Assembly (NCBI RefSeq): GCF_002875945.1
Contig: NZ_MCZK01000166.1
Span: forward strand, 23,717-87,716
Direction: 5' to 3'
DNA from: Vibrio lentus
Lineage (GTDB): Bacteria; Pseudomonadota; Gammaproteobacteria; Enterobacterales; Vibrionaceae
DNA length: 64,000 bases
Below the pieces are notes generated by a model. It was not told where the DNA came from and did not search any database. It saw only the letters and a list, made by a program, of their open reading frames with translations. Below, piece after piece: positions 1 through 9,236 of this stretch; position 1 is the first letter of the stretch; each line of letters opens with the position of its first letter. Made by a program: the position numbers and the translations under genes.

Positions 1-2441
1 AATGGATTGAGCAAGCGAGTGTCTCGACAATAGAAAAACACCGCCAACAATCTTTCGATATTCTGTTACGTGCTTTTGATGATTATTGGAAGTTAATCGA
101 AAACCACTCTCAAGAATTTGTTAGTGAGCAGTCATCTCGTAATGTACAAAGTGCTCGATATTTAAATGGCGATGGCAAGTCAGTACCTGTATATCAAGGT
201 GGCAGTTTAATTACGGGTTATAAAGATGCTTTATTAGCGTATCAGTTAATGAATGAATTATTGGCCCAGCAATTACACCTCAGTAAATTAAAGGCAGTAT
301 CGGCTAACCCTGAAGAGCAAAAGTCTAAGCTTGCAGATGAAGCTAGATCACTTCTTGCTCTTGTTTCGTTAAAAGAGAAGCAGCTAAGCAGTTTGTTAGG
401 TGCTGAGTCCTACACTCATATAATGCTGTCCTCTGAGCTAGGTAAGTTTAAAGGCAACACGGCCGAATTGAAATCGGTGATAACTTGGCTTAAAGGTGAT
501 GGGAACTATTTGGGGTTACCTGATGACTTTGTCGTGTTGATGCCTGATTACAACTCACAAGAGAATGTTGAAAATAGCTCATTCGAGTCTGTGGAAAAAG
601 TGTTAGGTGGGATGTCACACTCATTAGAGTATTCATTGAATAAAGCTCAAAAAGAACGTGTTGACTACCACTACCAATTGGATTCATTTACACGAAACTT
701 TGCTCAAGAAAATGGCCGATTAAAGGCAAGATTGTTTACTTTACTCGGCTGTTCGGTCGACTCAGTTGTTACTCCTTGTAAAGAGCAGACCGAGGGTCAA
801 CGTAAGGGCAGTTTAATCGGCTACCAGTTGAAAAGCGTTCAAGCTGCAAAGACCGAAGGTGAACGAGCCTATAGAGCTCATCGTGAGGTATTAAAAAATA
901 TATCGATAGAAATTAAACGTATTGAACAAGAACAACAAGTTAACAATGCGATCGATAACATTACGGTTAAACTGGGCCTTAATGACGTTCCTTTCAAAAG
1001 CTTAATTGATGAAAGCCGAAAGTCGACTTTGGACATGAACTTAGTGCTGTCTTCCGAAGAAGTTAAGCGCTCTCTCGATATACTAGGCCGCTTTTTGAAT
1101 GATATCGGTTCCACCGACTTGTCATCGACATTTTCTGCTATTGAAAGCTTACAAGGCGCTTTGAACGAAAGCTCCCTTAAAGCTGAATTATATATTCAGA
1201 AGTTGGCTTTGCTCGAGCGTTCAAGAATCAAAGGCTTACGAGCAGAACAATTAGATGTCTTTACAGAAGGTCGGATTAAGGAACTAACGTTAGAGCTAGA
1301 AACTGCTAAAGCTGATATGGCTAAGTCGCTTTCTAATTTAGTTGATGATGCCGGTAGGTTAGTAATCTTTAGTGCAGAAGCTCAGCGTTTGGTTGCTCAA
1401 ATAGAACAAAATGAACATCTTAAATCTGAACGCTCTTATGCTGACCCGCTGAATTTTAGTGCGTTGACCGTTGAAACATCTCGAGCTGAATCACAGTTCT
1501 CTAACCTTCAAGAATGGCTTTTTTATGCTGTACAAGCACTTGAATATAAATGGCAAGAGTCGTTTTATGATCGTATTGAGGGTTTTGATAAAAACTATGT
1601 GTTTAAGCTCCAAGATACTCAGCAATCAACCGTTTACTTAGACGCATTAAAGCGTTTTGACGATAAGAGGTATACGCCATTCGGCCAGAAAGTGACGGAT
1701 GTTATTTCCCTAAAGGAACATATTTTCGGTTACATCGATAATCATGGTGGGAAAACCATTTATTATCCTGCTCCTGATGGTAGCGGAGATATGTTGACTG
1801 CAGATGAAGCGTTTAACGCAAAGTTAAAGCTGCTTTCTCGTAACTTTGGCTTTGATAAATGGTTAACTGTAGAGTTCAGTACTGTGAAACACTTTCCTAA
1901 AACGAACCTTTTTCATGGACCGATACTTGGCAACGAAGATGATGTGATGTGTTTAGAAGTAGCAGGGAATTACTCGGATAAAATTGACGGGATTTCGATT
2001 AACCTTGCAATCAATTATGACATATCGGGTGAATCTGCAACTCGAGCACTTCTTACTTATGGTGGTAATAACTACATGCGTAGCCGTATTCCAGGAGTGT
2101 TAATGGATGATGGACAAGGGCTTAAAGGTGATTTGATTTCCTATTCAACACGTTTTGCGGATATTTCCAATAACGGTGTTGTATCTAAAAGCAGTTTTAA
2201 ACAGCATATGAGCGCTAATATCATGACTGGCTATCATGATAATAAAGAACTCCTTAACCCAACTTATTCATTTAAAGAAAGAAGTGTTGCAGCTTCAGGA
2301 TGGAGATTGTCTCTTCAGTTAGGTGACGAATATGGGGATATTGTTGAAACTGAAGCGATTGATGATATCCAAGTGATAGTGCAGCACAACCTGAAGGCTC
2401 GACGTGCCTCAATTTGCAGCGGCGAATCTGGTCCTTTATAA
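1..2441 (+). CDS. Large coiled-coil protein of unknown function, 5'-truncated by the window
   Basis: The reading frame is open from base 3 to the stop at 2439-2441, giving about 812 visible residues. A Met at 249 is internal, because the same frame continues uninterrupted upstream of it, so the true start lies outside the window. The middle (roughly visible residues 220-480) is rich in Glu, Lys, Leu and Ala and looks like long helices or coiled coils. The last 250 residues are richer in beta-type sequence with many Gly, Asn and Tyr. No signal peptide, membrane segment or catalytic motif is visible in the part present. I do not recognise the family. The helical-then-beta layout loosely recalls large toxin subunits or adhesins, but no diagnostic motif supports that. 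It ends at a strong terminator shared with the convergent CBS gene. Confidence 0.8.
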   Translation, partial: WIEQASVSTIEKHRQQSFDILLRAFDDYWKLIENHSQEFVSEQSSRNVQSARYLNGDGKSVPVYQGGSLITGYKDALLAYQLMNELLAQQLHLSKLKAVSANPEEQKSKLADEARSLLALVSLKEKQLSSLLGAESYTHIMLSSELGKFKGNTAELKSVITWLKGDGNYLGLPDDFVVLMPDYNSQENVENSSFESVEKVLGGMSHSLEYSLNKAQKERVDYHYQLDSFTRNFAQENGRLKARLFTLLGCSVDSVVTPCKEQTEGQRKGSLIGYQLKSVQAAKTEGERAYRAHREVLKNISIEIKRIEQEQQVNNAIDNITVKLGLNDVPFKSLIDESRKSTLDMNLVLSSEEVKRSLDILGRFLNDIGSTDLSSTFSAIESLQGALNESSLKAELYIQKLALLERSRIKGLRAEQLDVFTEGRIKELTLELETAKADMAKSLSNLVDDAGRLVIFSAEAQRLVAQIEQNEHLKSERSYADPLNFSALTVETSRAESQFSNLQEWLFYAVQALEYKWQESFYDRIEGFDKNYVFKLQDTQQSTVYLDALKRFDDKRYTPFGQKVTDVISLKEHIFGYIDNHGGKTIYYPAPDGSGDMLTADEAFNAKLKLLSRNFGFDKWLTVEFSTVKHFPKTNLFHGPILGNEDDVMCLEVAGNYSDKIDGISINLAINYDISGESATRALLTYGGNNYMRSRIPGVLMDDGQGLKGDLISYSTRFADISNNGVVSKSSFKQHMSANIMTGYHDNKELLNPTYSFKERSVAASGWRLSLQLGDEYGDIVETEAIDDIQVIVQHNLKARRASICSGESGPL

Positions 2442-2462
2442 CAACATAAATAACCTTACTTT

Positions 2463-2491
2463 GAGCCTCATGATTTTATGAGGCTCTTTTT
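2463..2491. terminator. Terminator between convergent genes
   Basis: A 9-bp perfect stem (GAGCCTCAT, 2463-2471, with ATGAGGCTC, 2478-2486) with a 6-base loop is followed by a T run. It lies 21 bases after the stop of the upstream plus-strand gene and just beyond the minus-strand CBS gene, so it may serve both. Confidence 0.85.
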
Positions 2492-2505
2492 ATAGCTTCC
2501 GAGCG

Positions 2506-2952
2506 TTACTCTACTTCAGCTTCTTCCGGTTCTACTTCTTCTTGTAATTCTAACAAATTGATCGCTATCGTGACGAAGTCACTGTCTGTAATGATCCCCA
2601 CTAATTCGTAGTTTTCTACAACAGGTAAACAGCCCACTTTGTGTTTCTGCATATAGATAGCTGACTCTTTTAATCCTGCACGCGGCTCTACCGACATAAC
2701 GCTTTTGTGCATGATGTCGTTGAGTGGTGTTGAGAGAGTAAAAGATTGAGCTTGTGGGATATTTTGTAGGCTGGATTCTTGAGCGCCAAGAACGTCTCGT
2801 TGTGTGACGACGCCAAGTAGCTTTCTGTCCGCATCAACGACTGGGATATGGCGGATATCAAGCGCTTCCATCATGTGCTTAGCATCGGCCAGTGAATGTG
2901 AGCGCAATAGAGTATGAGGGTTGCGAGTCATCATATCTTCAACCTTGATCAT
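2506..2952 (-). CDS. Two-CBS-domain protein
   Basis: This 148-residue protein consists almost entirely of two CBS motifs (about residues 1-60 and 70-135). It begins MIKVEDMMTRNP and each half contains the typical GIITDSD or GVVTQRD ending. CBS pairs usually bind adenine nucleotides and act as energy or ligand sensors; the ligand and partner here cannot be inferred. The C-terminus is a strongly acidic tail rich in Glu. The start at 2952 is preferred over an upstream in-frame Met at 3048 because it has an excellent AAGGAGG ribosome-binding site at optimal spacing and because the extra 32 residues look non-coding. It stands alone, transcribed away from queA. Confidence 0.88.
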   Translation of the reverse strand: MIKVEDMMTRNPHTLLRSHSLADAKHMMEALDIRHIPVVDADRKLLGVVTQRDVLGAQESSLQNIPQAQSFTLSTPLNDIMHKSVMSVEPRAGLKESAIYMQKHKVGCLPVVENYELVGIITDSDFVTIAINLLELQEEVEPEEAEVE

Positions 2953-3287
2953 ACGAACCTCCTTATTTTTTAATTTGTTGCTATTACTATAGTTTTTTAT
3001 CCAAAAAATAACTGAGAGCTGACGCATTTTTGGGGGAGTTTTATGCAACTAATTCGCGAACTTTAAGAGGTGAATCAGTAGCATTATTTTACGCCTCTTT
3101 ACAATAATCCATTGCTGTAAACCTTGCTATTGCGGCTCGTGTGCCTATACTAGCCCACTGCGAAATTTTTAGTCGCGCCTGCGATCTGTTTACGGTAGCT
3201 ATTTCCTTACGGTAACGGTTTATTGGCGGCAGCGATTGATGATTCGTCAACGATACAAACCTCATCAACTAAGACAAGATTAGACAC
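2953..3287. other. Divergent intergenic region between the CBS gene and queA
   Basis: About 335 bases without a gene. It must hold promoters for both directions. The only one I can point to is the queA candidate at 3124-3151. No RNA gene or repeat is apparent. Confidence 0.6.
3124..3151 (+). promoter_or_regulatory. Candidate sigma-70 promoter for queA
   Basis: TTGCTA (3124-3129) and TATACT (3146-3151) are separated by 16 bases, close to the -35/-10 consensus. It lies about 137 bases upstream of the queA start. Found by eye only. Confidence 0.45.
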
Positions 3288-4340
3288 ATGCAAGTTTCAG
3301 ATTTTCACTTTGACCTACCAGATGAACTTATTGCTCGCTACCCTCAAGAAGAGCGTACAGCAAGCCGACTGCTTAAATTAGACGGTAATAATGGCAACCT
3401 AGCTGATGGTTCGTTTAAAGACGTTTTAGACTTGGTTGAACCAGGCGATCTTGTCGTTTTCAATAACACTCGTGTTATTCCTGCTCGCGTATTCGGTCGC
3501 AAGGCATCAGGCGGTAAGCTTGAAGTGCTTGTTGAGCGTATGTTGGATGAGAAAAGCATTCTGGCGCATGTTCGTTGTTCTAAATCACCAAAGCCGGGCA
3601 CTAAGTTGTTCCTTGGTGAGAACGATGAATACGAAGCTGAAATGGTGGCGCGTCATGATGCGTTATTTGAAATCCATTTCACATCCGATCAAAGCGTTTT
3701 AGATATTCTAAACAACGTCGGTCACATGCCATTACCGCCTTATATCGATCGTCCAGATGAAGACGCCGATAAAGAGCGCTACCAGACTGTCTATAATGAA
3801 AAGCCAGGTGCAGTTGCTGCGCCAACAGCTGGCCTTCATTTTGATGACAAGTTAATGGCTGGCATGAAAGAAAAAGGTGTTGAGTTTGCTTACGTGACAC
3901 TGCACGTTGGTGCTGGCACATTCCAGCCCGTTAAAGTGGACAACATCAATGATCACCACATGCATGCAGAGTACGTTGAAGTGCCGCAAGAAGTGGTTGA
4001 TGCCGTAGCGGCTGCAAAAGCACGTGGCGGACGTATCATTGCCGTTGGCACAACATCTGTGCGTTCATTAGAAAGTGCAGCGCAAGACGCACTAAAAAAA
4101 GGCACTGAGCTCGTTCCTTTCTTTGGTGATACAGAAATCTTCATCTTCCCTGGCTATGAATACCAGCTAGTGGATTGCTTGATTACAAATTTCCACTTAC
4201 CAGAATCAACACTGATTATGTTGGTGAGTGCATTTGCTGGTTATGACAATGTGATGGGCGCATACGATCACGCAGTGAAGAGCGAATATCGTTTCTTCAG
4301 CTACGGTGATGCCATGTTCATCAACAAGAAAACAGCATAA
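3288..4340 (+). CDS. queA: S-adenosylmethionine:tRNA ribosyltransferase-isomerase
   Basis: QueA transfers and isomerises the ribosyl moiety of SAM onto 7-aminomethyl-7-deazaguanine in tRNA, forming epoxyqueuosine at the wobble position of Asp, Asn, His and Tyr tRNAs. The 350-residue length is normal for the family. The N-terminus (MQVSDFHFDLPDELIARYPQ), the AAPTAGLHFD segment and the ITNFHLPESTLIMLVSAF segment near the C-terminus are typical QueA signatures. The next gene is tgt, which performs the preceding base-exchange step of the same pathway, as in E. coli. Confidence 0.97.
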   Translation: MQVSDFHFDLPDELIARYPQEERTASRLLKLDGNNGNLADGSFKDVLDLVEPGDLVVFNNTRVIPARVFGRKASGGKLEVLVERMLDEKSILAHVRCSKSPKPGTKLFLGENDEYEAEMVARHDALFEIHFTSDQSVLDILNNVGHMPLPPYIDRPDEDADKERYQTVYNEKPGAVAAPTAGLHFDDKLMAGMKEKGVEFAYVTLHVGAGTFQPVKVDNINDHHMHAEYVEVPQEVVDAVAAAKARGGRIIAVGTTSVRSLESAAQDALKKGTELVPFFGDTEIFIFPGYEYQLVDCLITNFHLPESTLIMLVSAFAGYDNVMGAYDHAVKSEYRFFSYGDAMFINKKTA

Positions 4341-4568
4341 TTTAAAGCTTTGCTCTTAAAGCTCAAAGCTTGGTGAGCTAATAGATTCACCATTAGATAC
4401 AAAATATTTACGGGTGCTAGCAGTAGGCTAGGAGTCGGGCAGGTCACTGTCTAATCTCTCGCAAGGAATACGCGACCGCTCCTCATAGAACTCGCTAGAT
4501 TGAACTTATGTTTAGCTTAAGGTTCTGAATTATCAGTCAGATTGTTTCTCTGGCATATTGGAGGCTTC

Positions 4569-5705
4569 GTGAAATTAAAATACGAACTTAAAAAAACAAA
4601 CAGCGGCGCACGTCGTGGTCAACTTCAGTTTGAACGTGGTAGCGTTGAAACACCAGCGTTCATGCCAGTAGGTACTTACGGTACGGTTAAAGGCATGACT
4701 CCTGAAGAAGTGAAAGACACCGGTGCTGAAATCCTACTAGGTAATACGTTCCACCTATGGTTACGCCCTGGTCAAGAAATCATGAAACTGCACGGTGACT
4801 TGCACGATTTCATGAACTGGAAAGGTCCGATTCTGACTGATTCAGGCGGTTTCCAAGTATTCAGCTTAGGTGCTACACGTAAAATCACTGAAGAAGGTGT
4901 TCACTTCCGTAACCCTGTAAACGGTGACAAGATCTTCATGGACGCTGAAAAGTCGATGGAAATCCAAAAGGATCTAGGTTCAGACATCGTAATGATCTTT
5001 GACGAATGTACGCCTTATCCTGCGACGCATAAAGAAGCTAAAGACTCAATGGAGATGTCTCTTCGTTGGGCTCAGCGTTCACGCAATCACTTTGATAAGC
5101 AAGAAAACCCGAACTCACTATTCGGTATCGTTCAAGGTGGCGTATACGAAGACCTTCGTGATGTATCCGTTAAAGGCCTAACAGAAATTGGTTTTGATGG
5201 TTACGCTGTTGGTGGCCTAGCAGTAGGCGAACCAAAAGAAGACATGCACCGTATTCTTGAGCACACATGTCCTCAACTGCCTGAAGATAAGCCACGTTAC
5301 CTGATGGGCGTAGGCAAACCTGAAGACTTAGTTGAAGGTGTTCGTCGTGGTATCGACATGTTTGACTGTGTTATGCCAACGCGAAATGCACGTAACGGCC
5401 ACTTGTTTGTGACTGAAGGTGTGATCAAGATCCGTAATGCGAAGCATAAAACCGATACAACACCACTAGATTCAGATTGTGACTGTTACACTTGTAAGAA
5501 CTACAGTAAGTCTTACTTACATCATTTGGATCGCTGTAATGAAATCCTAGGTGCAAGACTAAACACTATCCATAACCTGCGTTTCTACCAACGAATCATG
5601 TCAGACATTCGTCAATCTATTGATGAAGACCGTTTTGAAGAGTTCGTTGCTGAGTTCTACGCAAGAATGGGGCGTGAAGTGCCACCACTAGGTAAAGAAT
5701 CTTAG
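4569..5705 (+). CDS. tgt: tRNA-guanine transglycosylase
   Basis: Tgt exchanges guanine-34 of GUN-anticodon tRNAs for the queuine precursor preQ1. At 378 residues it matches bacterial Tgt. Visible residues include D91 in LTDSGGFQVFSL, the nucleophilic D266 in MFDCVMPTRNARNG, and the zinc ligands C304, C306, C309 and H335. I chose the GTG at 4569 (product begins MKLKYELKKT) because TGGAGG lies 5 bases upstream and the N-terminus aligns with E. coli Tgt; an in-frame ATG at 4542 would add nine unrelated residues. It follows queA by 228 bases, so it may also have its own promoter. Confidence 0.96.
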   Translation: MKLKYELKKTNSGARRGQLQFERGSVETPAFMPVGTYGTVKGMTPEEVKDTGAEILLGNTFHLWLRPGQEIMKLHGDLHDFMNWKGPILTDSGGFQVFSLGATRKITEEGVHFRNPVNGDKIFMDAEKSMEIQKDLGSDIVMIFDECTPYPATHKEAKDSMEMSLRWAQRSRNHFDKQENPNSLFGIVQGGVYEDLRDVSVKGLTEIGFDGYAVGGLAVGEPKEDMHRILEHTCPQLPEDKPRYLMGVGKPEDLVEGVRRGIDMFDCVMPTRNARNGHLFVTEGVIKIRNAKHKTDTTPLDSDCDCYTCKNYSKSYLHHLDRCNEILGARLNTIHNLRFYQRIMSDIRQSIDEDRFEEFVAEFYARMGREVPPLGKES

Positions 5706-5815
5706 TATTTCTTTTTTGCGAGCCCTATCTCTCTTCCGAGTGATGGGGCTTGAAAATAAAGGGATACAACCCAATTAGACAAACAATTACTAAAATATAA
5801 TAGAGGATGTTTTTA

Positions 5816-6145
5816 ATGTTTATTTCTCAAGCTCACGCAGCAGCAGAAGGTGCACCAGCAGGCGGCGGTTTCGAAATGCTTATCATGCTAGGTATGTTCG
5901 CTGTGATCTTCTACTTCATGATCTACCGTCCACAAGCTAAGCGCGTAAAAGAGCATAAGAACCTTATGTCTTCTATGGGCAAAGGCGATGAAGTTCTAAC
6001 GAGCGGCGGTCTGATTGGTAAGATCACTAAGATTGCAGAAGACAGCGACTACGTTGCTATCGAACTGAACGCAAACAACGAAGTTGTTATCAAGAAAGAC
6101 TTCGTTACAGCAGTGCTACCAAAAGGTACTCTGAAATCTCTATAA
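5816..6145 (+). CDS. yajC: Sec translocon accessory protein YajC
   Basis: YajC is the small inner-membrane partner of SecD and SecF in the preprotein translocase. The 109-residue product has a single N-terminal membrane segment (MLIMLGMFAVIFYFMIYRPQ) followed by a basic stretch and a soluble domain with the typical GDEVLTSGGLIGKI motif. The start at 5816 is preferred to the ATG at 5807 because GAGG (5803-5806) is directly abutted by the earlier codon but correctly spaced for the later one. It is followed 20 bases later by secD, as in E. coli. Confidence 0.95.
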   Translation: MFISQAHAAAEGAPAGGGFEMLIMLGMFAVIFYFMIYRPQAKRVKEHKNLMSSMGKGDEVLTSGGLIGKITKIAEDSDYVAIELNANNEVVIKKDFVTAVLPKGTLKSL

Positions 6146-6165
6146 ACAGCTAGAGGATCCTCGCT

Positions 6166-8022
6166 GTGCTAAACCGTTATCCGTTATGGAAGTATTTGAT
6201 GGTGATGTTTGCCATCGCTATCGCTGCGTTGTACGCACTTCCAAATATATACGGTGAAGATCCGGCAGTTCAAGTTACAGGGGCGCGCGGCGCCTCTGTA
6301 GATCTGTCTACGCTGGATGCTGTCACCGACGCTCTTGAAGCAAAGAGCCTTTCTACTAAATCCGTTGCTCTAGAGAACGGTTCCATTCTTGTTCGCTTTA
6401 ACGATACAGATACGCAAATCAGTGCCCGTGATATCATCACAGAAGCACTAGGCGATGACGTTATCGTTGCTTTAAACCTAGCTGCTTCAACTCCTGATTG
6501 GCTCGAGTCTATTGGTGCTGCACCAATGAAACTGGGTCTTGACCTACGTGGTGGTGTTCACTTCTTAATGGAAGTGGATATGGACGCTGCAATGGAAAAG
6601 CTCGTTGGCCAACAAGAAGAAGCGTTCCGTAGCGAACTTCGTGAAGAAAAAATCCGTTACCGTGCTATTCGCCCATCGGGTAAAGATGCCGTAGAAGTGA
6701 TTCTGCGTAACGAAGAGCAGCTTGCTGAAGCGAAATCGCTACTGCAATCTAAGCACCAAGATATGACGTTCGTAGATTCAGAATCTAACGGTCGTTTCTC
6801 TTTGATTGCTAACTTCACTGAAACTCGCCTTCAAGAAATCCGCAACTACGCGGTAGAGCAAAACATTACCATTCTACGCAATCGTGTTAACGAACTTGGT
6901 GTTGCTGAGCCTTTGGTTCAACGTCAAGGTGCTAGCCGTATCGTAGTGGAATTGCCAGGTGTTCAAGACACGGCTCGTGCTAAAGAAATTTTAGGCGCAA
7001 CCGCAACTCTTGAATTCCGCGAAGTGGACAGCAGTGCCGATTTGGCCGCTGCAGCTTCTGGTCGTGCTCCTGCTGGTAGTGAAATCAAGCAAGACCGTGA
7101 TGGTCGCCCTGTCGTACTTAAGAAACGCGTTATCTTAGGCGGTTCTAGCATTACAGATGCAAGCTCAAGTGTTGATGAATATGGTCGCCCACAAGTTAAC
7201 ATCTCGCTAGACAGCGAAGGTGGTAGCAAGATGTCTACGTTCTCTCGTCAAAATATCGGTAAGCTAATGGCAACCGTATTTGCAGAGTACAAAGACAGCG
7301 GTCGTAAAACACCTGAAGGCCGAGTGATCCTAAGTAAGCACGAAGAAGTGATTAACCAAGCGACGATTCAATCTGCGCTTGGCCGTAACTTCCGTATTAC
7401 AGGTATCGATTCAACGGCTGAAGCTCATAACTTGGCACTTCTACTACGTGCTGGTGCATTGATTGCTCCTATCTCGATTGTAGAAGAACGTACGATTGGT
7501 CCATCTATGGGTCAACAAAACATCGATATGGGTATCATGGCGATGGTTTGGGGTATGGCTGCAGTAATGCTGTTTACACTGCTTTACTACCGTACTTTCG
7601 GTTTGATTGCGAACGTCGCTCTGATGGCTAACTTGGTGTTGATTATTGGTGTGATGTCGATGATTCCTGGTGCGACAATGACGCTACCAGGTATTGCCGG
7701 TATCGTATTGACGGTCGGTATGGCAGTCGATGCCAACGTTCTTATCTTTGAGCGTATACGTGAAGAACTTCGAGATGGACGCAGTCCACAGCAAGCGATT
7801 CACCAAGGTTATGCAAACGCATTTAGTACAATCGCTGATGCCAACATCACCACACTATTAACAGCAATCATTCTATTTGCTGTCGGTACAGGTGCGATTA
7901 AAGGCTTCGCAGTAACGTTATCAATCGGTATCTTGACTTCAATGTTTACAGCTATTATCGGAACACGTTGTATCGTGAACCTGATGTACGGCGGTAAACG
8001 TGTTAAGAAACTGTCGATCTAA
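6166..8022 (+). CDS. secD: Protein translocase subunit SecD
   Basis: SecD, with SecF, uses the proton motive force to complete protein export through SecYEG. The 618-residue protein has an N-terminal membrane helix, the conserved LDLRGGVHFLMEVD motif, a large periplasmic region, and five C-terminal membrane helices of RND type (including GIVLTVGMAVDANVLIFERI). It starts with GTG after a GAGGA ribosome-binding site at 6152-6156. It lies 14 bases before secF, so yajC-secD-secF form one operon. Confidence 0.97.
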   Translation: MLNRYPLWKYLMVMFAIAIAALYALPNIYGEDPAVQVTGARGASVDLSTLDAVTDALEAKSLSTKSVALENGSILVRFNDTDTQISARDIITEALGDDVIVALNLAASTPDWLESIGAAPMKLGLDLRGGVHFLMEVDMDAAMEKLVGQQEEAFRSELREEKIRYRAIRPSGKDAVEVILRNEEQLAEAKSLLQSKHQDMTFVDSESNGRFSLIANFTETRLQEIRNYAVEQNITILRNRVNELGVAEPLVQRQGASRIVVELPGVQDTARAKEILGATATLEFREVDSSADLAAAASGRAPAGSEIKQDRDGRPVVLKKRVILGGSSITDASSSVDEYGRPQVNISLDSEGGSKMSTFSRQNIGKLMATVFAEYKDSGRKTPEGRVILSKHEEVINQATIQSALGRNFRITGIDSTAEAHNLALLLRAGALIAPISIVEERTIGPSMGQQNIDMGIMAMVWGMAAVMLFTLLYYRTFGLIANVALMANLVLIIGVMSMIPGATMTLPGIAGIVLTVGMAVDANVLIFERIREELRDGRSPQQAIHQGYANAFSTIADANITTLLTAIILFAVGTGAIKGFAVTLSIGILTSMFTAIIGTRCIVNLMYGGKRVKKLSI

Positions 8023-8036
8023 GGCTAGGAATTAAT

Positions 8037-8984
8037 ATGTTTCAGATTCTAAAAGCAGAAAAAATGATCGACTTTATGCGTTGGTCAAAGGTTGCCTTTG
8101 TATTCTCTATCTTGATGATTGGTACGGCTATCTTCACCCTAACAACGAAATCGTTGAACTGGGGTCTAGATTTTACTGGCGGTACTCTGATTGAAGTGGG
8201 TTTTGAGGAACCAGCAAACCTACCCGATATCCGAAGTGCACTAGAAGCTGAAGGCTTTGGTGATGCTACGGTTCAGAACTTTGGTTCTGCGCGTGAGGTA
8301 ATGGTTCGTCTACGTCCACGTGACGGTGTTGCGGGTGAAACGCTTGGTAACCAAATCCTGTCTGCAATTAAAGATGGTACTGGTGAGCAAGTTGAGATGC
8401 GTCGTATCGAGTTCGTTGGTCCAAACGTGGGTGATGAACTAACAGAAGCTGGTGGTCTTGCGATCTTAGTTTCTCTAATCTGTATCTTGATCTACGTATC
8501 AGTACGATTTGAATGGCGATTGGCTGCCGGTGCTGTATTAGCCCTAGCGCACGACGTTATCATCACACTAGGTGTGTTCTCTCTAATGCAAATTGAGGTA
8601 GACCTTACTATCGTGGCAGCCTTGCTGACGGTGGTCGGTTACTCCCTCAACGATACCATAGTGGTATTTGACCGTATTCGTGAGAACTTCCGTAAGATGC
8701 GTAAAGGCGAAGCGCCTGAAGTGTTGAACAGCTCAATCACACAAACATTGAGCCGTACCTTGATTACTTCTGGTACGACGTTGTTCGTGGTTATCGCTCT
8801 GTTTGTACAGGGTGGTGCTATGATTCACGGTTTCGCGACTGCACTTCTATTGGGTATTACGGTTGGTACTTACTCTTCTATCTACGTTGCATCAGCACTA
8901 GCTATGAAGTTGGGTATCACGCGTGAACACCTAATGCCACCACAAGTGGAAAAAGAAGGCGAAGAGTTTGAAGAAATGCCTTAA
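8037..8984 (+). CDS. secF: Protein translocase subunit SecF
   Basis: SecF pairs with SecD in the membrane as the second half of the RND-like export motor. The 315-residue protein has an N-terminal helix, the LDFTGGTLIEVGF motif, a periplasmic domain, and C-terminal helices with VVGYSLNDTIVVFDRIREN. It ends in an acidic tail. It is the last gene of the operon, followed by a strong terminator. Confidence 0.97.
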   Translation: MFQILKAEKMIDFMRWSKVAFVFSILMIGTAIFTLTTKSLNWGLDFTGGTLIEVGFEEPANLPDIRSALEAEGFGDATVQNFGSAREVMVRLRPRDGVAGETLGNQILSAIKDGTGEQVEMRRIEFVGPNVGDELTEAGGLAILVSLICILIYVSVRFEWRLAAGAVLALAHDVIITLGVFSLMQIEVDLTIVAALLTVVGYSLNDTIVVFDRIRENFRKMRKGEAPEVLNSSITQTLSRTLITSGTTLFVVIALFVQGGAMIHGFATALLLGITVGTYSSIYVASALAMKLGITREHLMPPQVEKEGEEFEEMP

Positions 8985-9016
8985 GCCTTGGCTTAAACTG
9001 TTTCGATAAACCAAAA

Positions 9017-9044
9017 AAACCGCTAGTAGCCTAGCGGTTTTTTT
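9017..9044 (+). terminator. Terminator of yajC-secD-secF
   Basis: An 8-bp GC-rich stem (ACCGCTAG, 9019-9026, with CTAGCGGT, 9031-9038) with a 4-base loop is followed by seven Ts, 35 bases after the secF stop. Confidence 0.9.
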
Positions 9045-9123
9045 ACATCCGTATTTTGTGGCTGAGCTCAATGCAATTTAACGTTGAAGTGAGTTGCACT
9101 CGATGCAACTAAGCGCCACCTTG

Positions 9124-9144
9124 CTCGTCTCTCGTCTCTCGTCT
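9124..9144. repeat. Three tandem copies of a heptamer
   Basis: CTCGTCT occurs three times head-to-tail in the short space between the secF and suhB terminators. It is too short to interpret and is probably simple-sequence drift. Confidence 0.6.
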
Positions 9145-9160
9145 CTTGAAGAGCAGATAC

Positions 9161-9187
9161 AAAAAAGCCCCGCAATCGCGAGGCTTT
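9161..9187 (-). terminator. Terminator of suhB
   Basis: Read on the minus strand, AAAGCCTCGC and GCGGGGCTTT pair around a GATT loop and are followed by Ts. A second perfect hairpin (GCTCCCT/AGGGAGC, 9199-9218) lies between it and the suhB stop. Confidence 0.85.
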
Positions 9188-9236
9188 AGAATTTCTACGC
9201 TCCCTTGAAACAGGGAGCTTTAACGTAAGGCCTGAA

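Noticed and set aside
1..2441. Identification as a Tc-toxin A subunit
   Set aside because: The helical-then-beta layout is only a loose similarity; none of the diagnostic motifs was recognised.
9124..9144. Short heptamer repeat as a CRISPR or regulatory array
   Set aside because: Only three 7-base units with no spacers.
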